Below are positions 54,929 through 64,000 of a stretch of DNA of 64,000 nt, piece by piece. Every line of letters starts with the position of its first letter. The stretch's first letter is position 1. This DNA is from Phaffia rhodozyma (lineage: Eukaryota; Basidiomycota; Tremellomycetes; Cystofilobasidiales; Mrakiaceae): the NCBI GenBank assembly GCA_014706385.1, contig JACGZH010000002.1, positions 1,736,001-1,800,000 of the forward strand. Reading direction: 5' to 3'. The notes beneath the pieces were generated by a model. The model made no database searches. It saw only the letters and a list, made by a program, of their open reading frames with translations, and was not told where the DNA came from. The position numbers and the translations under genes were made by a program.

Positions 54929-57342
54929 ATGAGCGCACTTGGTACCACAGACATCCTCAGAACAGCTCTCGCAGAGCTTCCGGCTCAAGAGGGTGTGTAT
55001 GCTCATATATACTGGTGATTGTATTCCTTGGAATTTGTCTGATACGTGTTGCCTCTGTCAGCAGAAACGGCCGCAGACATTCCTGCTCTTCTCTCTGCTC
55101 TCCAGGACATACACTCCATTCCTTCGTTTCGTCCAACAGAGTCTGCTCCCAATTCGATCGTCTCATTCAGATGTATGCTCCAGGATACCACATCTCAGCC
55201 AGAAGTGTTCATGCCTGTGCTTGAAACAGATGAACCCGAGTCTGGGTCTACCGGTCAAGGGGAGGACATCGACTACTCGCGATTGAAAGAGAGGGCCGTC
55301 GTTTGGGCAGTTGGTGTCCCGGGAGAATCTAGTTGGGTGCAGGATGTGAGGATATCTCTCTCAGTTTTGAATTGTCTGTCTCGCTTGCCATCAATAAGCT
55401 CAACCTCTGGTCTCTCATCCATCAATCAATCCACAAATATAAGACTCTTGTTCCCAACGCTCGCTCGCTCTCTGCCAGCCCGAAACCCATTGAGATTCAC
55501 CCATCGATTGCCCACAAGTTTCCTTGTGTGCAGTCAGGTGAAGGCTCCGAGGCCGAAAGAGCAGGCGCGTTCATCAAGGTAAGCTTTGTACTGGTAGAAG
55601 TACGAATGAAACAGGCAATGGTTGCCAGTCTTATCTCATACTGTTTCCTCTTTCCTGGCTGTCGAATTAGTTCTACGATGACTCGACTCATTCACCGCTC
55701 ACCATACATACTGTTATTGGACTCCTTACCTTTGCTCCGTCCGTCCCTTCAATTTGCTCTGACACGTCTCCTTATACGTTGCTCCTCTACTAATCCTCTC
55801 TTCCTTTCGACTGAGCAGGTCTGAAGATCCTTCAGCGTTTCCTCTACTTTCATCCGGTCCTTCTTTGTCCCCTGACTCTTCTCTGCCACTACTTCCTACG
55901 ATACATGTTCTCAAAACGACTTCCCACACCGACTCTCTCGTTCCGGTCGATAAACTTCCCTTGATAGAGCCAGGAAAGGAATGGCACGCTATCCGAACAG
56001 AGCTGAGGAATCTGATCTGTCAGATTGGATTGGGTGGCGAGGAAGCGTGGGTCGGAGAATGGGTATTGGGCTTGATTTGCCAACGAAAGTAAGCTTGGTC
56101 GTCAAGATATCTTGTCTTTTTTTCAAGTTGATAGAGATAAGCTCCAATATCCAACCATAACTTATGTGTGCCTCTTCTGAATTCATTTGATAAGCCAACC
56201 GCCTCTTCATCCGTTGACCGCTTCTCTTCTTCCTCCCCAATCCACACCCCTTCCTCTTCGGTACCTACTCCCTCACCTTCTCCCAACATTCCACTCTATA
56301 CCTATCTCCATCTCTACCCTTAATAAATCTCACTTTCACCCGTCTTCAACAAAAAACGAAGATCTCCAAGCGGGCGCACTCCAGCTACCTAAAGGAGGTA
56401 CGTTATGGATAGAGGAGGCCGGTCTAGGCGAGGGAGGTGTTCTTGGAGAAAGAGGGCTAGGAAATTTTGAAGCAATCAAAAAGGTAATGGGTGAGCAGAA
56501 AATCGAGTTTAGCTTCCCCTTCTCAAGTTTCTGGTTCCCTATGGTTCGTGTCGTATTATATTCTTCACCACTCTTCATCCTTCTTTGTGTATAGATCATC
56601 GCTAATCTGACTGTTTATGATTCATCTATTCTTCTCTTTTCTCATCAGGATGTTAACGTATTAGTTATCGGTGATGCGAAAGGAGGAACTCTCTTGCCAG
56701 TATGCTCTCGACTTTCTTCTTTGTTATCAGTTTCATTTTTCATCTCTACCTCCTCTGAACTACTCTTCCTTCCTCAAAAAATAGGTTGACGTCAAGATTC
56801 CCCTCCAAAGCCCTTCCAAATCATATGCGACCGAAGAGGAAGTTGAGGCTGCATTGCCAGGATCTGAACGAATGAATCAGTTCCGAGCGTTGATTGCTAG
56901 AGCCAGAGAAGGCACGCTCGTTGTGCCGCCTGATGTCTCGGAGGTTCATTTTTTCTTTCTCTCTTTCTTCTTTCTTCATTCACGCACAACACATGTGTAC
57001 ATGTGGTATATATCCAGAACCAAGACCATACATCTCTGTTCCAGCGCTGACTTTCCTCCTTCTTCTTGTCTACTATCCGTTTCTTCCTTTTCCCACCAGG
57101 CAATCCAATCCCACTTTGTTAACCATCGTCAGATCCACGGCCCACAATCCCTCTCAGGGGAAGAATTAGGGCTCCGTATGAAATTCGCTCGATCTCTTGC
57201 TCTTAGCAGAGGTCAAACTAAGATGGATCTAGAGACATGGCAGGACGCTTGGAGGTTGGATGAACTCCGATTAGGCCAAGCCGATGGGTGGATTGCCTCG
57301 GATGGATCCGGAAAGGCAAAAGAAAAGTTGGTAGGTCGGTAG
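54929..57342 (+). CDS. MCM complex-binding protein (MCMBP)
   Basis: Nuclear protein that binds MCM3-7 in place of MCM2, protecting MCM subunits and promoting unloading after replication. The start ATG at 54929 codes MSALGTTDILRTALAELPAQ. Next PSFRPTESAPNSIVSFRCML, QDTTSQPEVFMPV, ERAVVWAVGVPGESSWVQD. After introns: EIHPSIAHKFPCVQSGEGSE and LTIHTVIGLLTF, then LPTIHVLKTTSH, LRYLLPHLLP, GALQLPKGGTLWIEEAGLGE, NVLVIGDAKGGTLLPVDVKI, FRALIARAREGTLVVPPDVS, FVNHRQIHGPQSLSGEELGL, RMKFARSLALSRGQTKMDLE and TWQDAWRLDELR. The HP..AHKFPC.., L-P-G-T-L-x-x-DE-like and final ARxxALSxGxxxL-xxxW motifs match animal and plant MCMBP; S. cerevisiae lacks the gene. Stop 57340-57342. Ten or so exons. Confidence 0.88.
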
Positions 57343-57920
57343 GGAGGGGGGGATCGGTTTCAATCCAGACGAGCTAAGAAACGGTATCGGTGAATACATA
57401 TGCATGTATGTACCGAACTTGAATAGACCATGTTTTGAAAGAAGCATGATTACTCAAGGGGAGCACATAACATAATGGATACAGTCTGTGATAGAGACAC
57501 AACCTATATCTAATCAATGAACTTATCAAAGAAGATGTGTAGAAGAACAAGTGCGGCGTTGGTTCGATAGTACAGGAGTCAGACCAGCTGAGGATCAAAG
57601 AGAGAAGGGAGAGAGAAAGAGAGCGGTTATGCAAAGTATTAGATATCCAAGTCCGTGTCGCTATCTAACCGCCTAATGTGTTACCACGATGAAACCAAAC
57701 GTTGACCTGAGGTATCAGATCCAAATCCTATTATCTCTTCAGTAGAGGGCAAATCACAAAAACACAACTCACGAATGCTCTGCGCTCGACAGCAACACTT
57801 TATCCGAGGTCTGGGCTATTGACTGAGGATCGAAGTCTGACGTTTGAGTAGCTGAGAGCGAGTGCGATCACATAAATCAAGAGAAAATGATATAGTCAGC
57901 CTTACATCTATCTATGAAGA
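57343..57920. other. Convergent 3' region downstream of MCMBP
   Basis: About 580 bases between the MCMBP stop and the tentative end of the minus-strand unknown gene; the true end of that gene may lie inside. Nothing else is recognised. Confidence 0.35.
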
Positions 57921-60119
57921 TCACGAACCAATCGACAAGAATCTCTCTTTTTCTTCATTGCAAGTAGAGAAGGTGAGAAAAGGAAAAAAAAAAGACGAAC
58001 GGATCAAGAGCGACGAGGTAGGTATCGTCTGTTCCGAATCTGAACCTTCTGTACAACTATCGTCTGAAGCGCCCGGTTTGATCTTTCGAGCTTCCATTGA
58101 TTTCGTCCGCTTTGTTTCATCTTTTGTCGTCCAGTGAGAACGAGAAAAGACAGCCTACCGGTTAGTCAAGTTTCCGTTGTGGAGACAGAAGAACAAAGAC
58201 TGAATTAATTTGAAGAAAAAAGAGAATCTAAAGAAAACGAACCAAAGCAAGGTCGTTTCACAGAAGGGGTGAGTATCTTGCTGGATGTCTGGGCTGGTTT
58301 TCCGAAGATCGTGTCGCTATCATCAGCGCTGGAGCCGGCCGAATCAAACGCTGGATGACTTGCTTTAGGTAACGCCCGAGACGTCTTGATTACGTGCGAC
58401 CTAGATGTATATATCGCGGATGAGAGATTTTCATCCTCTTCTCTCTTGACTCTTGACGCGCGCTTGCGCGAACTACCTATGGCACGTGAACTATCAACCT
58501 CAATATCGATATCTTCACTAGTGTCTGTATCAAATGGCTGAAAGACTTGTTGGCTTGATTTAGAACTGGGATTACTCCTAGCGGACGATGACGAAGGCGG
58601 TGGTAAGGCCCTGGATCTAAATAAATACAAAGTTGATTTGATTCGATAAGTGGGCTGGTTTGTATTCAGAGGAAACTTGAATGAAAAGTCTTGTGTTTGA
58701 TACATCAATACGATACCTTTTAGAATGAGGATGAGCTACCAACTGTTGAGCTCTCTTGAGCGGTTTGCGCGTCCTTGAATCAATTCCTGCGCTTGCCACC
58801 ATGCCTGAGCTCTCGGCGATTGACTGCTGATATCTAGCAATGGTCGCTTTTGACCTCACTAGCTCTTCCTGGAGTATCTTGTATTGTGTAGGGGATGTTG
58901 GAATGGAGGAAACTAAGATTGAAACATCAAGGTATTGATAAGAGATTTGAAAATTGTATCAGCTCGAAGATCTAGAGAAAATATGAGTACATACTCTCTG
59001 GCGTAGGACTAGAACGGATCATGGGCTTCGTTAAGATATCTGGCGCGCAACCGTTGACACAGGATTTTGGCCCAAGCTGAGAGAGGAAACGGATTGACTA
59101 ACATATCCCACATGGAAAGAGGTCAGTTCAAATTTTATACATCAAACAAAGACACTCAATCGATGTGTTCTCTTGCTTTCGTGATACCGTGCTCGATTGC
59201 GAAAGCTTACATCGGCTAAGAATTCGAAAGCAATGGCTGATACTCCAGAAAGTTTTCGATTGAGGTCTATCACAAAGTCTCTAAAGCCTCTCTGAGGGTC
59301 TGATATACGGAGCTACTTGGTTCATGTACACTTCTTGTCAGTTTGACGCCCACAGGGCGAGGCGAATATGACGGAGACAGAACCGACAGACCTCGAATGT
59401 ATTCTCTTTAGAAAGGTGAAGGCCAGTCAAATGCACATACCCGGCTCGTATAAGCGAAGCCATTCGTTCTGAGCTGTCGTCCAACGTTTAGAAAGGTATT
59501 TTGAACAGGAAGGGCTTAGAACGTCAGCCATTCCCTTCTACGCGGAGTCCTCGGATCGACTTAAATGGGCGCGTCGTTACATCCAGACTCTATCCAGGAT
59601 TGAAACTCACAAGGCGGCAGCGTTATAATCCGGAATTTTCTCTGACTATTGTCGGTGGTTGTTGAGATTCCATCAGAGTTTACCCCCAAAACTAGAGTGA
59701 ATCAGCATCGGTCTGCTGTTTTTATAGTTTTGCATTTTGACGATATCAAGCAACACTCGAGACACGGACTCACGAGTTCATCCAGCGGCTTTCCGACGCG
59801 ATATCCTCCTTCCCAACAGACCAACTCATCTTCCTCGTTGTTCATCTCCAGAACTTGAACAACCCATCCGATGTCTTGCTTGGAGATTGATCTGAAGATG
59901 AATTCTCGGCTGATCAAGGGTGCACCAGAGTATGGCCGAATCTCTTGATGAATGCTCTGAGAGAGGCCATCTAGAGGAGCAAAAGGCTTTATAGGATTGA
60001 TGTATCAAGCCGGCGCGCGCGCGCATGGGTGCATATGTGTTGAGATGTCAACAGATACTCGGGTGAGAAATAGTGATCTCCAAGATTCAAACTAACGAAA
60101 GATGACATGCGCTCTTCTA
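57921..60119 (-). CDS. Unrecognised multi-exon protein with a folded N-terminal half and a charged, Ser-rich C-terminal half
   Basis: I cannot assign a family. Exons read on the minus strand include PLDGLSQSIHQEIRPYSGAP, REFIFRSISKQDIGWVVQVL, NNEEDELVCWEGGYRVGKPL and LVLGVNSDGISTTTDNSQRK, FRIITLPPC, SKYLSKRWTTAQNEWLRLYE, VHLTGLHLSKENTFE, RDFVIDLNRKLSGVSAIAFE, SQLGPKSCVNGCAPDILTKP, then a short helix (KILQEELVRSKATIARYQQS). The C-terminal half is disordered: SSSSARSNPSSKSSQQVFQP, DTDTSEDIDIEVDSSRAIGS, SRKRASRVKREEDENL, and further TKDETKRTKSMEARKIKPG. The basic cluster looks like a nuclear localisation signal and the DTDTSEDIDIE segment like CK2 sites or a SUMO-interacting motif. A beta-rich head, helix and Ser-rich tail loosely recalls XRCC4/Lif1, but no motif supports it. 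Start (about 60.05-60.19 kb) and stop (57921) are tentative. Confidence 0.5.
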
Positions 60120-60328
60120 TGATTGAACGAGATATGAAGGGTATCGAGTGTATCAAATACACTTCGGATGGATAATGTTGGACGAGCATCTACACAGGAC
60201 AGCCTGAACTTCAAACACGTGAACGACCCATGTGGCAAAATCAACCGGAATGCTCCATCTTCTTGATAGGTTTGAATGAAGACACCCTTTCTTCTGCAGA
60301 TCACATTTACAGCAAACTCTTGGAACCC

Positions 60329-60766
60329 ATGCCATCAGATAGACCAGACACCCCAGCTATCCAGGCGCTTCGAGAATCGCTTAACAAAACTTTCCGAATC
60401 TCTATTCAAGATGGCCGGACATTTACCGGAACATTCATCTGTACGGACAAGACAAAAAACATCATCCTAGATCAGACGACAGAGAGTAAGCCTACTGCAG
60501 GGGATCAGGGACCGAGGTTTGAGAGAGATGTTGGGATGGTGAGTGTTTTTTCTCTCATCGATCAGACCAGCAGGGAGACTGTAGATCCTGAATGTTTGGT
60601 TGCCATGCTGACTTCTTTCTTCCGTTTTATTACTCTCTTTTGGGTCTAAACTTGCTAGGTGATGATTCCATGGAAGTACGTGACATCTGCAGAGATAGAG
60701 AAGGAGGACAAACGGAGCTGGCGAGAAAGAATAGGTGATGGTGGCGGAGCCGGTCTGTTTTTCTGA
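60329..60766 (+). CDS. N-alpha-acetyltransferase 38 / LSMD1, Sm-like auxiliary subunit of NatC
   Basis: Auxiliary subunit of the NatC N-terminal acetyltransferase, which acetylates Met-Leu/Ile/Phe starts co-translationally with Naa30 and Naa35. Exon 1 (60329-60538) reads MPSDRPDTPAIQALRESLNK, TFRISIQDGRTFTGTFICTD, KTKNIILDQTTES, RFERDVGM; exon 2 starts at 60659 with VMIPWKYVTSAEIEKEDKRS and ends GGGAGLFF, stop 60764-60766. I(S)IxDGRxxxGxFxCTDxxxNIIL is the LSMD1 version of the Sm1 motif, and GMVMIPxxxVxSxEI its Sm2. About 104 residues fits the family. An in-frame ATG at 60230 would add 33 residues without conservation, so the later start is preferred. It shares a short divergent gap with the unknown gene on the other strand. 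Confidence 0.85.
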
Positions 60767-62037
60767 GTGGCGTCAACTGAGCCTCTTCGACTCGACCTAG
60801 ATCCGATGGAGGTAGATATCCGTCTACGTATTGGGCATGAACGTAGGAATATGCCAGTAGACGAATTTCGTGAGTTGACCTCTCGGACGACATGATGCTC
60901 TTGCTCTTACGTTGTCGTCTCATCGGCTTACGCTTAGGCAAACCTCTTCTTCCAGTTGGAGATATGTGTGGAAAGCATATTGCCTTGAAGGCTAGTTATA
61001 TGCTTTCCCTCTGGTTGACTCGTGTGGTGAAGTTTTCTCGGCTTTGATGGTCCAGGTACTTCAACTGATCGTATACATGATCAGACTCTGAAGCGAGTAT
61101 GTTCATTTTTTCTCTCTTTTTTCTTTGTATCAAATACGAATATAGAACTGATGTGTCGATCTAATTCAGTCTGGCTATCAAGTTGAGATTTTCTGTCTTC
61201 AACGCAAATCCAGTAGAATAACACACGGGATGAGGGGGGTATTGGGATAGGTTAGAGATAGGTTATCGATACTCCGCGAACGGTCGAAATTTGTGAATAC
61301 GTGGTCTGTGATAGATATCTAGTCTTAGTAGAGAAAGTGAAAACCAATCAGATCTTTGTCGATCATCTCAATACCATCTTTCTTCTAGTCTATATTGAAT
61401 ATACGTAGGACGAGCGGCCTGTACTCTAATGCACAGCCGTGGTTGTGCCTATCCTCTTCTGCTCAAGAATACGTTGATTCACTTAGGACGATTACTCAGA
61501 CCTTTCTTTTTCAAACTGATCATGATGAAATGAACATGTCCCGGCCAAGCAGCTACTGCCGCTGATGCTTATTTAGACTTCTTTTCCTCATCTTGGAGAA
61601 CACACTAATGAAAGGTGATAGTGATGATGCAACCGATGACGGTGATACCGGAGAACTGTTTGATACTCAACCCTCCCAAGGGAGCCGAGACTACGATCGG
61701 TGTCCGTATCGCTCACCGAGCAAAGGAGAAAGACGGAACGACTACAAACAGGCACTACAAAAAACGTATAGTCTGTATTAGGATAAAAGGTGATAACAAA
61801 CTGAACCTTACCCGGGGGTCGGCCGGGCCGAGCACCGGGATAATTTGGAGATGCCCCGTGGAAAGCCGATGGAGCTCCGCATCGCTCCGCACTCACCCGG
61901 CCCTGTTTAAGAAGGAACATCCATCCTGTCAACTCTCTCTTTCGTTCTTTCGCTTCAGACCTCCACGTACATCTATCATCTATCATCTATCATTGACCTC
62001 ATCTCTTTCTACTCAGACCACACAGATCATATCCATC
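60767..62037. other. 1.27 kb intergenic region containing the FBP1 promoter
   Basis: The first 350 bases hold the Naa38 3' flank; an open minus-strand frame (60941-60630, MPKRKPMRRQRKSKS) overlaps the last Naa38 exon and is weakly supported. From 61,805 to 61,910 the sequence turns GC-rich with CCGGGGG on a palindromic background and two CTCCGCA-type repeats, about 130-230 bases before the FBP1 ATG. A tctatcatctatcatctatcat repeat follows at 61,973-61,994. No convincing gene is seen. Confidence 0.5.
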
Positions 62038-63789
62038 ATGTCCAAAGCTCAAGCTCCTCAGGATACTCCGATCCAGACAGAGATCATGACGCTTACCCGG
62101 TAAGTTCTTGCCATCAGTCGTCTTGCTCGGGTGCGAGCACAAAGAGAGTGCATATGATGATCGCTCGAGAGTTCTTCCGACTGACATCCATCTCCTTACG
62201 TTTCTTCGTAGTCATGTGCTCACTCAGCAGCAGAACCTTGGAACTGCCGCATCTGGAGATCTGACGTTGCTCTTGATCGCTATCCAGCTTACCTCAAAGT
62301 TTATCGCTAGCAACGTCCGGAAAGCTGGGCTGATCAATTTGTCAGTATACGTTGTCAGGTTTCTGTTATTCGTTCCAGAATACTGACATCAGAATATACT
62401 TGTCTTCCGAATCGCAGAGTCGGTCTGGCCGGAGCTACCAACGTGCAAGGAGAGGAGCAGAAGAAGCTCGATATTCGTGAGTCCCTATCCTTCGCTGCTC
62501 TTCTTCTATTGGTAAATAAAGAGCGCATCCCTGATAGAGACCCTTCCCTTCTGGCATGCAAAATTAGTTTCGGACGACATCATGGTCTCCTCATTGATCG
62601 CATCCGGAAAGTGCGCCGTCCTCGTATCCGAGGAGCGAGACGATGCCATCATTGTCCCTGAGGGCAACCAGAAGGGAACATACTGTGTTGTGTTTGATCC
62701 TCTTGATGGAAGCAGCAACATCGATGCCGGTGTTAACATCGGTACTATCTTTGGAATCTACCGAGTGGTTCGTCCAGCTTTACCTTCGCTAGAATAGGCA
62801 GCGTTCTCATGACGAAGAAAACTAGAACATCACAGAACTGATCTCTACCAAATCTATTTCTTCCGATAAACAGCAAGAGGGATCCAAGGGAACGGTTGAA
62901 GATGTATTGCGACCTGGTTCCGAGATGGTCGCTGCCGGATACACAATGTTTGTCTTCTGCTTCTTACAACAAGGTTATCAATACGTCTTCTGGAAATGCG
63001 TAAGACTGACGTATTCCTATATCGATCCAGGTACGGTTCTTCCGCCAACTTGGTCTTGACCACCGGCCAGGGAGTCAACGGATACACTTTGGACAGTTCC
63101 CTCGGAGAGTTTATTCTTACCCACCCCAACGTATGTCGCTAATCTTTCTCCATCGTAGGCGGTATCTTTGAATCTGTCTCACTCTCTTGTCCATGTTTTT
63201 TGGGCGCACTATCCACAGATTAAGCTGCCTGACAGAGGAAAGATCTACTCGTTCAACGAGGGAAACTCCCTCTACTTCCATGAGCCCACGAGGAACTACC
63301 TCGACTCAATCAAGTACCCTTCAGAGGAGAGTGGAAAGAAACCGTATTCTGCCCGATACATTGGTTCCATGGTGCGCTTACTTTCTGTTCCTTCCTACTT
63401 CATGAGTTTGCGCACTTAAACGAATCCGTTCGCGCTACATTAGGTGGCCGATGTGCATCGAACACTCCTATATGGAGGTATCTTCGGATACCCTGGTGAT
63501 AAAAAGACTAAATCTGGCAAGCTCAGACTCCTCTACGAGGCTTTCCGTTCGTTCTATTCTCTTTGATTCCCTTTCTTTCAATCTTTTGACTAATCTTTAC
63601 TTTTCCCCCTTTTCACTGTTACGTTGGCGTCATTTAGCGATGGCTATGTTGATCGAACAGGCCGGAGGTGTTGCAACTACTGGAACTGGTCGAATCCTCG
63701 ACATCCAGCCCAAGTCGATTCACGAGCGATGTCCTGTCTTCTTGGGTAGTAAAGATGACGTCAACGACCTGATCTCATTCTACAAGTAG
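62038..63789 (+). CDS. FBP1: Fructose-1,6-bisphosphatase
   Basis: Key gluconeogenic enzyme: fructose 1,6-bisphosphate to fructose 6-phosphate, cytosolic, Mg-dependent and AMP-inhibited. The ATG at 62038 gives [20 protein letters not shown] before the first intron. The fold then reads [81 protein letters not shown] with the metal-binding DPLDGSS signature, [75 protein letters not shown] and [40 protein letters not shown] and [20 protein letters not shown]. Everything needed for catalysis is present; length (about 340) is typical. Stop 63787-63789. Nine or so exons. Expression is expected to be glucose-repressed from the family; the upstream GC-rich block may take part. Confidence 0.95.
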
Positions 63790-64000
63790 AGGGTCAATCC
63801 AAAGCGAAATGCATTGAATCTTCCAAACTGCAATCTATTTAAAGGACAAATTCATTCCACTTTCTTTGCCACAAGTATCTGTACTCTTCTTTTCTTTTTG
63901 CACTTTCTTTTGTCTTCTTGGGCGCATGTGTTTCAGGATTCTTCTTCTCGTTTTGTGTTCAACCTACCTCCCTCCCGTCCCAATTTTGTAGCCTTGTTAT
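63790..64000 (+). other. 3' flank of FBP1
   Basis: T-rich sequence with ttcttttctttttgcactttcttttgtcttc after the stop codon, consistent with a 3' UTR and poly(A) signal region. Nothing further is seen up to the window edge. Confidence 0.4.

Noticed and set aside
1..64000. tRNA, rRNA, CRISPR or transposon content
   Set aside because: GTTCGAATC-like strings seen (for example near 15,213, 37,772 and 50,690) are inside coding exons and lack cloverleaf partners. No spaced direct repeats, terminal inverted repeats, or transposase or reverse transcriptase motifs were seen.

Overview
The window is nuclear DNA from a fungus, almost certainly a basidiomycete yeast. Every gene I can identify is a conserved eukaryotic or fungal protein broken by many short GT-AG introns (mostly about 70-150 nt). 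Genes lie on both strands a few hundred bases apart. The protein set (Ale1, Dug2, Rcf1, an arginine-type carbamoyl-phosphate synthase separate from the pyrimidine enzyme, ATO acetate transporter, Cfd1) is fungal, and intron density this high points to Basidiomycota. A Tremellomycete such as a Phaffia/Xanthophyllomyces relative would fit, but that is inference. I see no mobile element, rRNA, tRNA, CRISPR array or prokaryotic island.

Layout. 1-5.7 kb: the 5' part of an Ale1-type lysophospholipid acyltransferase (-, runs off the left edge), a wax-synthase-type acyltransferase (-), an NR2C2AP homologue (+) and uracil phosphoribosyltransferase FUR1 (-). 5.9-16.6 kb: a TatD-family nuclease (+), a 1.8 kb stretch with no confident gene, then UDP-glucose:glycoprotein glucosyltransferase (+) ending in an ER-retrieval tetrapeptide. 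17.7-28.2 kb: a three-RRM Csx1/Nam8/Ngr1-like RNA-binding protein with long low-complexity regions (+), a phytanoyl-CoA dioxygenase family protein (+), and a Ser-rich protein with a probable PH domain (-). 29.6-37 kb: Cfd1 P-loop Fe-S scaffold ATPase (+), a small probable mitochondrial membrane protein (+), and mitochondrial carbamoyl-phosphate synthase large subunit CPA2 (-). 37.7-46.7 kb: mitochondrial ribosomal protein mL38 (-), Cdc37 (+), Ubc13 (-), an ATO/GPR1 acetate transporter (-). 47.7-57.3 kb: Dug2 (+), Rcf1 (-), MCM-binding protein (+). 57.9-64 kb: an unrecognised nuclear-looking protein (-), the Sm-like NatC subunit Naa38 (+) and fructose-1,6-bisphosphatase FBP1 (+).

This is ordinary housekeeping DNA, not a cluster with one shared function. 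Several neighbours share short divergent intergenic regions (wax synthase/NR2C2AP, FUR1/TatD, Rcf1/MCMBP, unknown gene/Naa38). The most interesting things are structural: very short exons coding for active-site residues (14 nt in FUR1, 12 nt in the glucosyltransferase), ACGCGT boxes beside the replication gene MCMBP, an Asp-to-Asn change at a presumed metal ligand of Dug2, and one multi-exon protein I could not assign to a family. Gene models were built by eye from reading-frame continuity and family conservation. Outer ends and conserved exons are fairly safe; internal splice sites in divergent regions are not.
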